Positions 1 to 10,168 of a DNA stretch of 64,000 nt are shown piece after piece. Position 1 is the first letter of the stretch, and each line of letters begins with the position of its first letter. The position numbers and the translations under genes were made by a program. This DNA is from Gordonia sputi NBRC 100414 (GTDB lineage: Bacteria > Actinomycetota > Actinomycetes > Mycobacteriales > Mycobacteriaceae): NCBI RefSeq assembly GCF_000248055.1, contig NZ_BAFC01000113.1, positions 39,618-103,617 on the forward strand. Direction: 5' to 3'. A model generated the notes under the pieces. That model did not search any database and had not been told where the DNA came from. It worked only from the letters and a program-made list of their open reading frames with translations.

Positions 1-1
1 G

Positions 2-280
2 GCATCTCCCGATCGACAGCAACCGACGCACCTACGCACCTACGCACAGCTGATGGAGCTGACCTCACAGGCGAGCGGCCACCGGAACAAGTACACGGTG
101 CTCGGCACACCCGTCTTCGCGCTCGGCAGACTCTTCAGCAAGAACGTCCGCGAACTGTGGGAGTTGTTGCCGCGCTACGGCGTCGACACCGTCTTCGTCT
201 CCGACAAGTTCACCCGAGCCTTCCCCGACTTCGCCGTGACCACGTACGACGCAGGCGTCGCCCAACTCGTCACTTACTAG
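2..280 (+). pseudogene. 3' end of an NAD-dependent epimerase/dehydratase-like gene, frameshifted
   Basis: The window cuts this gene at its 5' side. From about position 52 the reading frame gives a convincing C-terminus (MELTSQASG... to AVTTYDAGVAQLVTY, stop at 278-280) of the kind I associate with actinobacterial NAD(P)-dependent epimerase-like proteins; the family call is tentative. Upstream of base 30 the same frame reads poorly and has weak third-position GC, whereas the next frame reads LPIDSNRRTYA with strong GC3 and then stops at 51-53. An 8-bp direct repeat at 30-45 lies exactly at the switch. Removing one copy would join the frames as RTYAQLMELTSQ. I infer a frameshift or a sequence error. 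The gene ends 18 bp from the convergent FAD oxidoreductase. Confidence 0.6.
30..45. repeat. 8-bp tandem duplication (ACCTACGC x2)
   Basis: Bases 30-37 and 38-45 are identical. The unit is not a multiple of three and sits at the point where the coding frame of the partial gene switches. Confidence 0.9.
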
Positions 281-298
281 ACAACGCGCGCGGCCACA

Positions 299-1720
299 TC
301 AGCTGTCGAAGCCCAGCCCGACCTTGTCCATCACGGTCAACCACAGGCCGCGCTTGCCCTGACGCCGCTCGCTGCGAGCCAGTTCGCGGCGGGTCATGTT
401 GATGCCGAACGCGCGCAAGGGTTCCGGCGGAAACGGAATCGGCTTGGAGCGCACCATGTTCAAACGCGTGCGCTCGGTGTCGGCACCGTCGACGAGGTCG
501 AGTGCCGTTGCGGCAGCGAAGTGCGACGCACCGACGCCGAGACCGGTGAACCCCACCGCGGTGACGACGCGTCCACCGTACGAGCGGTCCCAGAACGCAC
601 AGAACCGCGAGCACGTATCGATGGCCCCACCCCACGCGTGACTTGCGCGGATACCCTCGAGTTGCGGAAACATCTGCAGCAGATGCTCGCCGAGCAATGC
701 GAACTCGCGCGGTTCCTGCTGGTGACGCGGAGAATCGTCGGATCTGTAGTGGTACAACGCATCCCAGCCGCCGAACAGAATTCGGTTGTCGGCGGTCAGA
801 CGGAAGTAGTGGAACCGCGGCCCCGCGTCGGCAAGTCCCTCCCTGCCCTTCCAGCCGATCGACGCGAGCTGCGCCTCCGACAGCGGTTCGGTCATGATCG
901 CGTAGTCCCACACCGGCACCGTGTACAGCCGTAGACGACGAACCAGCGACGGGCTCGCCGACGTCGCGAGTACGGCTCGATCGGCGACGATCTCGCCGAG
1001 GCCGGTACCCAGTCGCAACCTGTCACCCTCGCTGCTGATTCCGGTCACTTCCGACTGCTCGAAGATCTGCACGCCGAGACGTTCCGCGGCGTCGGCAAGA
1101 CCCCACGCCAGTCGCGCGGGGTCGAGCATGATGACGGCGGGATCGAACACCGCTCCCGCCACCATCGGCGAGTCGACACGTTCGCGCGCCTGCGCCTCCG
1201 TCAGCAGCGGCAGGTCTTCGCCGAGTTCTCTTGCCGACGCCGCGTACTCGGCCAATTCGTCTGCCTGCCAATCGAAATTGGCAAAGTCGAGTTCGCCGGT
1301 GCGCTCGGCGTCGGCAGCGATGCCGTGGCGGCGGATGGCCTCATCGATGGCGTCGAGCGTCTCGTGACCGAGGCGCAGCAGTGTCGGCAATTCGTCGGCA
1401 AAGCGTTCCATGCCATTACCGAGGCCATGGGTGAGGCTCGCCGAGCAGAAGCCGCCGTTGCGTCCGCTGGCGTGCTCGGCGATCCGATCACGCTCGACCA
1501 GCACGATCCGACGTCCCGGATTGCGTTCTGCGGCTTGCACCGCGGTCCACAGTCCGGTGAAACCCCCACCGACGATGACGAGATCGGCGGTCACCTCACC
1601 GAGCACGCGCGGACGCGGCGCAGGCCGATCCGCGCGATCGAGCCAATACGACGACGCGTGCGCGGTGGAGACCAGTGCTGCCCCGCGTGCTGTGGGCTCT
1701 GTGGCCCATGCCTCGCTCAT
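299..1720 (-). CDS. FAD-dependent oxidoreductase, DAO family (PuuB-like amine oxidase)
   Basis: A 473-residue protein with an N-terminal Rossmann FAD motif (VIVGGGFTGLW, about residues 48-58) followed by a DAO-family body. Such enzymes oxidise amines; gamma-glutamylputrescine oxidase (PuuB) is the nearest functional type given the neighbours, but the substrate is inferred. A longer reading starts at 1762; I chose the ATG at 1720 because it overlaps the TGA of the upstream aldehyde dehydrogenase as ATGA, implying translational coupling, and gives a normal N-terminus (MSEAWATEP). It would feed an aminoaldehyde to the dehydrogenase encoded just before it. No membrane segment or signal peptide is apparent, so it is probably cytoplasmic. 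Confidence 0.82.
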   Translation of the reverse strand: MSEAWATEPTARGAALVSTAHASSYWLDRADRPAPRPRVLGEVTADLVIVGGGFTGLWTAVQAAERNPGRRIVLVERDRIAEHASGRNGGFCSASLTHGLGNGMERFADELPTLLRLGHETLDAIDEAIRRHGIAADAERTGELDFANFDWQADELAEYAASARELGEDLPLLTEAQARERVDSPMVAGAVFDPAVIMLDPARLAWGLADAAERLGVQIFEQSEVTGISSEGDRLRLGTGLGEIVADRAVLATSASPSLVRRLRLYTVPVWDYAIMTEPLSEAQLASIGWKGREGLADAGPRFHYFRLTADNRILFGGWDALYHYRSDDSPRHQQEPREFALLGEHLLQMFPQLEGIRASHAWGGAIDTCSRFCAFWDRSYGGRVVTAVGFTGLGVGASHFAAATALDLVDGADTERTRLNMVRSKPIPFPPEPLRAFGINMTRRELARSERRQGKRGLWLTVMDKVGLGFDS

Positions 1721-3219
1721 CAGCAAACCTCTCCCGGATTCGTGAACACCGTTCGATGCCAAGGCTTTCGGGCAACACCGGTGATATCACTCATCACGTG
1801 TTTGACGGTCAGGTACTCGTCGAGCGAGTAGGTCGACATGTCCTTGCCAAAGCCCGACGCGCCGACACCGCCGTGCGGCATCTCGCTGATGATCGGGATG
1901 TGGTCGTTGATCCACACGCAGCCCGCCTTGATCTCACGGCTCGCCCGCTGCGCGCGGTAGACGTCGCGCGTCCACGCCGATGCGGCGAGTCCGTAGACCG
2001 TGTCGTTCGCGCGGCGCAGCGCGTCGTCGTCGTCGGCGAAGGACGAGACGGTCAGCACCGGGCCGAAGACCTCGTCGCGGTAGATCTCGGAGTCCTCCGC
2101 GACGTCGGCGATCAACGTGGGCGGGTAGAAGCTGCCGGGGCCGTCGGGCAGCACCCCGCCGGTCACCACACGCGCGCCGGCGGCGCGGGCACGTTCTACC
2201 ATTGCCGAGACCTTGTCGCGGTGTGCGTGGGAGATGAGTGAGCCCATGTCGGTGTCGGGGTCGCGCGGATCGCCGACCCGCACCGACGACATGACATCGG
2301 CGACGCCGGCCACGAATTCGTCGTAGAGCGACGGCGCGACGATCGCCCGCGTGGCGGCCGTGCAGTCCTGTCCGGCGTTGATGAGCGCTCCCGCGACGGC
2401 ACCCTGGATCGCCGCGTCGAGGTCGGCATCGTCGAAGACGACGAACGGCGCCTTGCCACCGAGTTCGAGTTGTACGCGCGTGCCATTCGCCGCGGCCTGC
2501 GACATCACCATGCGCCCGACCGCCGTCGAACCGGTGAAGGTCACGATGTCGACGTCGGGGTGTCCGGCGATGGCGGCGCCGACATCCGCGCCAGTGCCGA
2601 CCAGGACGTTGAAGACGCCATCGGGCAGACCCGCTTCCGTCGCCAGGCGAGCGAGTGTCAGCGTCGTCAACGGAGTGATCTCCGCGGGTTTGAGTACTAC
2701 GGAGCACCCGGCGGCCAACGCGGGCAACACTTTCCACACGGCCATCTGCAGGGGGTAGTTCCACGGAGTGATCGATCCGACGACCCCGACGGGTTCGCGT
2801 CGAATCGACGACGTGTGGTCGCCGGAGTACTCCGCACTCGCCTTGCCGTCGAGATTGCGTGCAACGCCCGCGAAGAAGTCGACGTTGTCGATACTGCCCG
2901 GCACGTCGAATTCCGTTGCTAGGCGGATCGCCTTGCCGGTGTGTGAGACCTCTTCGCTCGCCAACAGATCGGCGTTGGCGTCGAGCAGACGCGCGAAGGT
3001 GTGCAGTACCGCCGACCTCTCCGCCGGCGTGGCTCCACCCCAATCGTGTTGTGCGCGCGCGGCATGTGCGACCGCAGAGGTAACGTCGGAGGCGGAGGCG
3101 AGCACCAGGTGCGCTACCGGAGTATCAGTGGCGGGATCGATCACTGTGTGATCGAGTCCCGATCCGCTGCAGGGAGCACCGTCGACCCAACCACTGGGAA
3201 CTGTCGTGATGGTTGACAC
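1720..3219 (-). CDS. Aldehyde dehydrogenase, probable gamma-aminobutyraldehyde dehydrogenase
   Basis: A full-length NAD(P)-dependent aldehyde dehydrogenase of 499 residues. The catalytic cysteine is C286 (GQDCTAATR) and the general base E252 (LELGGKAPFVV); the TPWNYP motif near 151 and the FTGST coenzyme motif near 228 are present. The start is GTG at 3219, divergent from the Lrp-type regulator. Sequence type and context suggest oxidation of 4-aminobutyraldehyde or a similar aminoaldehyde to the amino acid, in the cytoplasm. Betaine-aldehyde or succinate-semialdehyde substrates are not excluded. It is the first gene of a two-gene minus-strand operon with the FAD oxidoreductase. Confidence 0.88.
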   Translation of the reverse strand: MSTITTVPSGWVDGAPCSGSGLDHTVIDPATDTPVAHLVLASASDVTSAVAHAARAQHDWGGATPAERSAVLHTFARLLDANADLLASEEVSHTGKAIRLATEFDVPGSIDNVDFFAGVARNLDGKASAEYSGDHTSSIRREPVGVVGSITPWNYPLQMAVWKVLPALAAGCSVVLKPAEITPLTTLTLARLATEAGLPDGVFNVLVGTGADVGAAIAGHPDVDIVTFTGSTAVGRMVMSQAAANGTRVQLELGGKAPFVVFDDADLDAAIQGAVAGALINAGQDCTAATRAIVAPSLYDEFVAGVADVMSSVRVGDPRDPDTDMGSLISHAHRDKVSAMVERARAAGARVVTGGVLPDGPGSFYPPTLIADVAEDSEIYRDEVFGPVLTVSSFADDDDALRRANDTVYGLAASAWTRDVYRAQRASREIKAGCVWINDHIPIISEMPHGGVGASGFGKDMSTYSLDEYLTVKHVMSDITGVARKPWHRTVFTNPGEVC

Positions 3220-3341
3220 GACAGATCACGATACCGCCAAAACAACGGATTCACGACTCGAAGCATCACTTTTCAACTGAAACCGTGGTTTCGGTTGCCA
3301 ATATCTGCAGAATCCGCCACCATCGACATGTGGGCGAACCA

Positions 3342-3794
3342 ATGTCGACACACCTCGACGCCATCGCGAAGAAGATCATCGAAGAACTCCAGGCCGACGG
3401 CCGGAGTTCCTACGCGGCGATCGGCAAGTCCGTTGGCCTGTCGGAAGCTGCTGTGCGCAACCGCGTTCAGAAGCTCAGCGAGAGCGGCCTGCTGCAGATC
3501 GTCGCGGTAACCGATCCGCTCAAGCTCGGCTTCTCCCGCCAGGCGATGGTCGGCATCCGCTGCACCGGCGATACGGAGCGATTGGCCCGGCAACTCGCCG
3601 AGCATCCCGAGATCGACTACGTGGTGCTGACCGCCGGTACCTACGACATCATGATCGAGGTTGTCTGCGAGGACGACGATCACCTCCTCGACATCATCAA
3701 TCGTAGGGTTCGAACACACCCAGAGGTGAACTCGACCGAGACCCTCGTTTATCTGAAACTAGTGAAACAGCAATACAATTGGGGTACACGATGA
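3342..3794 (+). CDS. Lrp/AsnC family transcriptional regulator
   Basis: A 150-residue protein of typical Lrp/AsnC length. The N-terminal winged HTH includes DGRSSYAAIGKSVGLSEAAV (about residues 19-38) and the remainder fits the C-terminal ligand-sensing RAM domain. An in-frame extension runs back to 3213; the ATG at 3342 gives the canonical N-terminus (MSTHLDAIAKKIIEEL). The stop overlaps the aminotransferase ATG by ATGA. It faces away from the aldehyde dehydrogenase operon across roughly 120 bp, so it probably controls both sides in response to an amine or amino acid; the ligand is unknown. Confidence 0.88.
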   Translation: MSTHLDAIAKKIIEELQADGRSSYAAIGKSVGLSEAAVRNRVQKLSESGLLQIVAVTDPLKLGFSRQAMVGIRCTGDTERLARQLAEHPEIDYVVLTAGTYDIMIEVVCEDDDHLLDIINRRVRTHPEVNSTETLVYLKLVKQQYNWGTR

Positions 3795-5164
3795 CCGCAT
3801 CCGTAACCGAATCCCTCGGGCAGCGAAGCGCTGCGCACCTGTGGGGACACTTCTCCCGTCACGGCGACGAGATCACGCCACCGGTGATCACACGAGGTGA
3901 GGGCGCACGCATCTTCGACGATCGCGGTCGCAGCTACCTCGACGGACTCGCGGGACTCTTCGTCGTCCAGGTCGGGCACGGACGTGACGAGCTCGCCCAA
4001 GCGGCGGCAAAGCAGGCCAAAGAACTGGCGTTCTTTCCGCTGTGGTCCTACGCCACTCCTCCCGCCATCGAGCTCGCCGAGCGACTCGCGGCCAACGCGC
4101 CGGGCGACCTCAACCGCGTCTTCTTCACCAGCGGTGGCGGCGAGGCCGTCGAAAGCGCGTGGAAACTCGCCAAGCAGTACTTCAAGCTGACCGGAAAACC
4201 GATGAAGCACAAGGTGATCTCGCGTTCGATCGCCTACCACGGCACCCCGCAGGGCGCGCTGGCCATCACCGGCATCCCCGACCTCAAGAAGATGTTCGAA
4301 CCGCTGACTCCCGGAGGGTTCCGCGCACCGAACACCAACATCTACCGCGCTCCCGACGAGGAACTTGCTGCCGACCCCAAGAAGTTCGGCCGCTGGGCAG
4401 CCGACCGCATTGCCGAGGCCATCGAGTTCGAGGGCCCCGACACCGTCGCAGCTGTGTTCCTCGAACCGGTCCAGAACGCGGGCGGATGTTTCCCGCCACC
4501 GCCCGGCTACTTCGAACGTGTCCGCGAGATCTGCGACGAGTACGACGTCCTGCTGGTCTCCGATGAGGTGATCTGCGCGTTCGGCCGCATCGGGTCGATG
4601 TTCGCCTGCGAGGACTTCGGCTATCAGCCCGACATCATCACCTGTGCCAAGGGCATGACATCGGGCTATTCGCCGATCGGCGCGATGATCGCCAGCGAGC
4701 GACTCTTCGAGCCGTTCAACGACAATACGACGACCTTCGCGCACGGCTACACGTTCGGCGGTCACCCCGTGTCGGCGGCGGTCGCGCTGGCCAACCTCGA
4801 CATCTTCGAACGCGAGGGACTCAACGACCACGTGAAGACCACCGCGCCCGCGTTCCGATCGACGCTCGAGAAGCTCCACGACCTACCGATCGTCGGCGAC
4901 GTGCGTGGCGAAGGATTCTTCTACGGCATCGAGCTGGTCAAGGACAAGGCCACCAAGGAGACGTTCACCGAGGCAGAGTCCGAGCGCATCCTGCGTGGAT
5001 TCCTCTCAACCGCGCTGTTCGACGCCGGTCTCTATTGTCGCGCCGACGACCGCGGCGACCCGGTCATCCAGCTCGCGCCGCCGCTCATCTGCGGCCAGGC
5101 AGAGTTCGACGAAATCGAGCAGATCCTGCGTGGCGTTCTCACCGAGGCGTACACACTCCTCTGA
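3791..5164 (+). CDS. Class III PLP-dependent aminotransferase (putrescine/polyamine type)
   Basis: A 457-residue class III (omega) aminotransferase. The PLP lysine is K287 (IITCAKGMTSG), the cofactor-binding aspartate D258 (LLVSDEV), and TSGGGEAVESAW near 113 is the phosphate-binding region. The ATG at 3791 overlaps the regulator stop as ATGA. Members transfer the amino group of putrescine, related polyamines or omega-amino acids to pyruvate or 2-oxoglutarate. With the adjacent oxidase and dehydrogenase this gives a plausible polyamine or amine degradation route to GABA-type products. Substrate specificity cannot be read from sequence alone. Confidence 0.86.
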   Translation: MTASVTESLGQRSAAHLWGHFSRHGDEITPPVITRGEGARIFDDRGRSYLDGLAGLFVVQVGHGRDELAQAAAKQAKELAFFPLWSYATPPAIELAERLAANAPGDLNRVFFTSGGGEAVESAWKLAKQYFKLTGKPMKHKVISRSIAYHGTPQGALAITGIPDLKKMFEPLTPGGFRAPNTNIYRAPDEELAADPKKFGRWAADRIAEAIEFEGPDTVAAVFLEPVQNAGGCFPPPPGYFERVREICDEYDVLLVSDEVICAFGRIGSMFACEDFGYQPDIITCAKGMTSGYSPIGAMIASERLFEPFNDNTTTFAHGYTFGGHPVSAAVALANLDIFEREGLNDHVKTTAPAFRSTLEKLHDLPIVGDVRGEGFFYGIELVKDKATKETFTEAESERILRGFLSTALFDAGLYCRADDRGDPVIQLAPPLICGQAEFDEIEQILRGVLTEAYTLL

Positions 5165-5190
5165 GGTTCTCCAGGACTGAGCAACGACGG

Positions 5191-5224
5191 GCGCGTCGGC
5201 GGACAAGCAGTTCCGCCGGCGCGC
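5191..5224 (+). terminator. Hairpin terminator after the aminotransferase
   Basis: Arms 5191-5203 and 5212-5224 pair over 13 bp (one G-U pair) around an 8-nt loop. There is no U-tract, as is common in actinobacteria. It lies between the aminotransferase and dacB. Confidence 0.6.
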
Positions 5225-5263
5225 TACCGCTATGACGTGAGGCGCTGTAGCCTCCTGTGCGAT

Positions 5264-6628
5264 ATGCGTCCTACTCGCGCCACCGCGCCCTTCGCCACAG
5301 ACTTCGTCGTCCGCCGCGTGGTCGCACTGATCGTCGCTGTGGTGAGGATTGCAGCTGCGGTCGGGATCGTCGCTGTGGGCGCGATCGGTCCGGGCCTGGT
5401 CGCATCGCCCGCGTGGGCGGCCCCGACGCAGGCACAGTCGCAGGACACCTCGCCTGACACCGACCACTGCCCGCATCGGGTCTCGCCGCCTCCCGCTGTC
5501 GACGAGTCGGAAGTCGTGGCTCCCGGCTCGACGACACCAACCCCACTGCCGGTGCATTCCCCACCGGTCGGCGGCGAAGCGTTGGGCGGGTGCGGCGTCG
5601 TCGCAGACTCGTCGGCGGGTCGTGTGCCGGAGCGGCTGACGTCGGCGGCCTGGCTGGTCGCCGATCTCGACAGCGGCGCCGTGATCGCGGCCAAAGACCC
5701 GCACGGTCGGTACCGCCCAGCGTCGACCATCAAGATCCTGCTCGCGCTCACCGCATTGCGCTCGGGGATCTCGCTCGACAAACCGGTCACCGCGACGGCA
5801 GACGATTGGAGCGCCGAGGGCGACTCGTGCGGGATGGGTCCGGGCGGCAAATACACCATGCGCGACATGATGATCGGGCTCCTCATGGTGTCCGGAAACG
5901 ACTGCGCCCACGTCATCGCGCGAGACCTCGGCGGCATCGACGCCACGCTGACCAAGATGAACCAGCTCGCGCACTCGCTGCAGGCGTATGACACCAGGGC
6001 GTCGACCCCGTCTGGTCTCGACTCCGCCGGAATGTCGACATCCCCATATGACCTCGCGGTGATCTTCCGTGCCGCCATGCAGAACTCGACGTTCCGCGAC
6101 ATCATCGCCATGCCGAACCACCCGTTTCCCGGGTACCCGAAACGACCCGACGTCCCCGGCGACGTCGACCACCCCGGCTACCTGATGCAGACGTCGAATC
6201 ATCTTCTGCTGGAAGGCGATCCGGGCGTCCTCGGCGGCAAGACCGGCTATACCGACGACGCGCAGAAAACGTTCGTCGGGGCCGTCAAGAAGGACGGTCG
6301 TACCGTTCTGGTGGTTCAGATGTACGGCTTGTCGACTGCCGACGACAACTACTGGGATCAGGCACGCTCGCTCGTCGCCTACGGTGCGCACGCTCCACGC
6401 GAGGCGAAGGTGGGCGAACTCGCATCGACCTCAGGCGAACGCGCGAATACCTCCGACGACGCGCGCGTCGCGGTTCCGACGACCGAAGCCGAAGCGTCGA
6501 CTCCCCAGGGCGCGGCTCTTCAAGAGTCGACATCTGGATGGTCGGTGCGCATCCTCGTCGGACTCGTGGGGCTGCTGGCGGCGCTGCTCCTGCTCCTGCT
6601 TGCGCTTCGCTTGATCCGACGCCGCTGA
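5264..6628 (+). CDS. dacB: D-alanyl-D-alanine carboxypeptidase, S11 family (DacB1-like)
   Basis: A penicillin-binding DD-carboxypeptidase that trims the terminal D-Ala from peptidoglycan stem peptides outside the membrane. All three S11 motifs are visible: S154-T-I-K157, S211-G-N and K326-T-G. An N-terminal hydrophobic segment (about 17-50) ending AWA-AP is the signal peptide, followed by a Pro-rich linker (60-105); a C-terminal helix near 432-450 with trailing RLIRRR anchors the protein. The ATG at 5264 gives 454 residues; an in-frame GTG at 5237 is less likely. It ends 5 bp from the convergent YihY gene. Rv3330 is the positional counterpart. Confidence 0.92.
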   Translation: MRPTRATAPFATDFVVRRVVALIVAVVRIAAAVGIVAVGAIGPGLVASPAWAAPTQAQSQDTSPDTDHCPHRVSPPPAVDESEVVAPGSTTPTPLPVHSPPVGGEALGGCGVVADSSAGRVPERLTSAAWLVADLDSGAVIAAKDPHGRYRPASTIKILLALTALRSGISLDKPVTATADDWSAEGDSCGMGPGGKYTMRDMMIGLLMVSGNDCAHVIARDLGGIDATLTKMNQLAHSLQAYDTRASTPSGLDSAGMSTSPYDLAVIFRAAMQNSTFRDIIAMPNHPFPGYPKRPDVPGDVDHPGYLMQTSNHLLLEGDPGVLGGKTGYTDDAQKTFVGAVKKDGRTVLVVQMYGLSTADDNYWDQARSLVAYGAHAPREAKVGELASTSGERANTSDDARVAVPTTEAEASTPQGAALQESTSGWSVRILVGLVGLLAALLLLLLALRLIRRR

Positions 6629-6633
6629 TCGGG

Positions 6634-7689
6634 TCAGCGTCGCCTGGACCGCGTCACGAGAGCCACCGCGGCGCCGATCGCGGCCGCCACGGCCAACGGG
6701 CCGGCCTTCGGCACAGGATCCACCTCGTAGACCGGACGCACGACGACGGTCGGCGGCTCGGGCTGTTCGGTGGGATCGACCACCTGGTAGGGCTCATTGG
6801 CACTGTCCGTGGCACACCACGCCGTGGCGTACAGAACGATTCGCGAGGCCAGGTAGCCGAAGACCATGATGCCCAGCAGTGGTCCGAACGCCGCACCCGC
6901 CGGGCTGCCGAGCACCGATTTCAGGTAGATGCCTGCGACAGACTTGAGGATCTCGAAGATGATCGCGGTGAGCAGGGCCGCCTTGAGCACGTTACGAAAC
7001 GGCAACGGATGCAAGGGAAGTCGGGCAAATATGAATACGAAGAGCAGCCAGGTCGCGACAAGGGATACGACGATGGCCACAGCCCGCACCACGACGGTCG
7101 AGCCACTGAAGCCGTCGACGTGCGCCCACTCGAGGATCTTGTTGATCAACCCGCTGTTGCCCAGGGCGGTGAGGCCGAGCGTGAACAGGAAGGCGAGACC
7201 CAGCAACACGAAAATCACGAGGTCGCTGATCTTCGACATGACCGCATTGCGGTTGACCCTGCCCCCGAACATCTCGGTCATTCCCAGGCGCACGCCGGAG
7301 ATCCACCCGATACCGGTCAAGGCCGCGCCGACCAGACCGATGATGCCGACTGTCGCGCGTGATTCGATGGCCGAGTCGATCGCGCTCTCGAGCGTCGTGC
7401 CGAGCTCGCCGGGCATGGCCTTGACGATCTGGTCCTTGATGCTGTCGAGCCACTCTGGGTGGGCTGCGAGGACAAAACCGCCGATCGAGAAGGCGACCAT
7501 GATGATCGGCACGATCGAGAGGATTCCGGTGAAGGTGATACTCGCGGCGTAGAGGTTGCCGCGACGATCGTTGTATCGCTGCACCGTGCGCAAGATGTGG
7601 TCGAGCCAGCCCCACCGCTCTCGGGCCGACTCGAACTCGTCCTTTCCGCGCGCGACAAGCGCTTTGCCCGAATCGATCACCGAAGCCAT
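6634..7689 (-). CDS. YihY/BrkB family inner-membrane protein
   Basis: A 351-residue polytopic protein of the YihY/BrkB (virulence factor BrkB) family, with about six hydrophobic segments, for example SITFTGILSIVPIIMVAFSI near 50 and AVAIVVSLVATWLLFVFIFA near 203. The N-terminus has the family's charged amphipathic stretch (RYNDRRGNLYAAS). The C-terminus carries a Pro-rich loop and a last hydrophobic segment (AVAAAIGAAVALV). The family has no agreed biochemical function. It lies immediately downstream of trpS, matching Rv3335c-Rv3336c, so the two are probably co-transcribed. Confidence 0.85.
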   Translation of the reverse strand: MASVIDSGKALVARGKDEFESARERWGWLDHILRTVQRYNDRRGNLYAASITFTGILSIVPIIMVAFSIGGFVLAAHPEWLDSIKDQIVKAMPGELGTTLESAIDSAIESRATVGIIGLVGAALTGIGWISGVRLGMTEMFGGRVNRNAVMSKISDLVIFVLLGLAFLFTLGLTALGNSGLINKILEWAHVDGFSGSTVVVRAVAIVVSLVATWLLFVFIFARLPLHPLPFRNVLKAALLTAIIFEILKSVAGIYLKSVLGSPAGAAFGPLLGIMVFGYLASRIVLYATAWCATDSANEPYQVVDPTEQPEPPTVVVRPVYEVDPVPKAGPLAVAAAIGAAVALVTRSRRR

Positions 7690-7758
7690 AGACCCTCGTT
7701 TCCCCTTCGGTCGGTGCTGTCCCTACTCACCGTGTCTACCGGAAACGAGTGCCGCGGG

Positions 7759-9737
<1,979 letters not shown>

Positions 9738-9811
9738 GGTTCGCCACATTACGGCGAGCCACCGACAACGACGCCGCGTACCCCGCCGCAGGCCAATCCG
9801 GACCGAGTCCA

Positions 9812-9830
9812 AAAGGTAAGGCGAACCTTG
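9812..9830. promoter_or_regulatory. IdeR/DtxR-like iron box 1 (weaker)
   Basis: By hand this 19-mer matches the mycobacterial iron-box consensus TTAGGTTAGSCTWACCTAA at 13 of 19 positions. It is about 50 bp before the bfd start codon and paired with a stronger box at 9845. Confidence 0.5.
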
Positions 9831-9844
9831 CGATCGTCAGGGTT

Positions 9845-9863
9845 TTATGTAAACCTTGCCTAA
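9845..9863. promoter_or_regulatory. IdeR/DtxR-like iron box 2
   Basis: The reverse strand reads TTAGGCAAGGTTTACATAA, matching the IdeR consensus at 15 of 19 positions. It ends 18 bp before the bfd ATG. Two adjacent boxes suggest iron-responsive control of bfd and perhaps of bfr further down. Confidence 0.7.
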
Positions 9864-9881
9864 CAGAATGCGAGGTGCGAG

Positions 9882-10073
9882 ATGTTCGTGTGTATTTGCC
9901 GGGCCGTCACGGTGGACGAGGTCCACGAGCACTGCGACGCCGGAGCCAGAACTCCCGACGCCGTCAGTGAGCGCTGCGGCGCAGGCGAAGGCTGCGGAAC
10001 CTGCATCGAACGACTCACCCAGATCGTCGCCTCGCGCACCGCAGGAAGGGTCGCCACAACTAGCGCAGCCTAG
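9882..10073 (+). CDS. bfd: Bacterioferritin-associated ferredoxin, [2Fe-2S]
   Basis: A 63-residue BFD-like protein. The iron-sulfur ligands fit the family pattern: C4-V-C6-I near the N-terminus and C38-G-T-C41 later, with an additional C32. Bfd binds bacterioferritin and passes electrons to its haem so that stored ferric iron is released. It lies just upstream of bfr on the same strand, with a hairpin between them, and is preceded by two IdeR-like boxes, which fits expression tied to iron status. Confidence 0.9.
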   Translation: MFVCICRAVTVDEVHEHCDAGARTPDAVSERCGAGEGCGTCIERLTQIVASRTAGRVATTSAA

Positions 10074-10083
10074 CCTGACCTGC
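10065..10083. promoter_or_regulatory. Possible third iron box upstream of bfr
   Basis: A 12-of-19 match to the IdeR consensus overlaps the end of bfd. In mycobacteria IdeR can activate bfrA from upstream boxes; this weak match could serve that role or be chance. Confidence 0.25.
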
Positions 10084-10089
10084 GAAAAC

Positions 10090-10120
10090 ACCCCGTGCGG
10101 ATATTCCCCACGGGGTCTTT
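10090..10120 (+). terminator. Rho-independent terminator between bfd and bfr
   Basis: ACCCCGTG at 10090-10097 pairs with CACGGGGT at 10109-10116, followed by CTTTT. It should reduce read-through from bfd into bfr. Confidence 0.75.
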
Positions 10121-10168
10121 TGGCGTGCTAGGTTCACTGTCACAATCAGTCCGAACCGGAGGTATGCC

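Noticed and set aside
3749..4879. A 376-codon minus-strand frame over the aminotransferase
   Set aside because: A shadow of the class III aminotransferase, whose catalytic residues are all on the plus strand.
5006..6391. A 461-codon minus-strand frame over dacB
   Set aside because: Arg-rich shadow; the SxxK, SxN and KTG motifs establish dacB on the plus strand.
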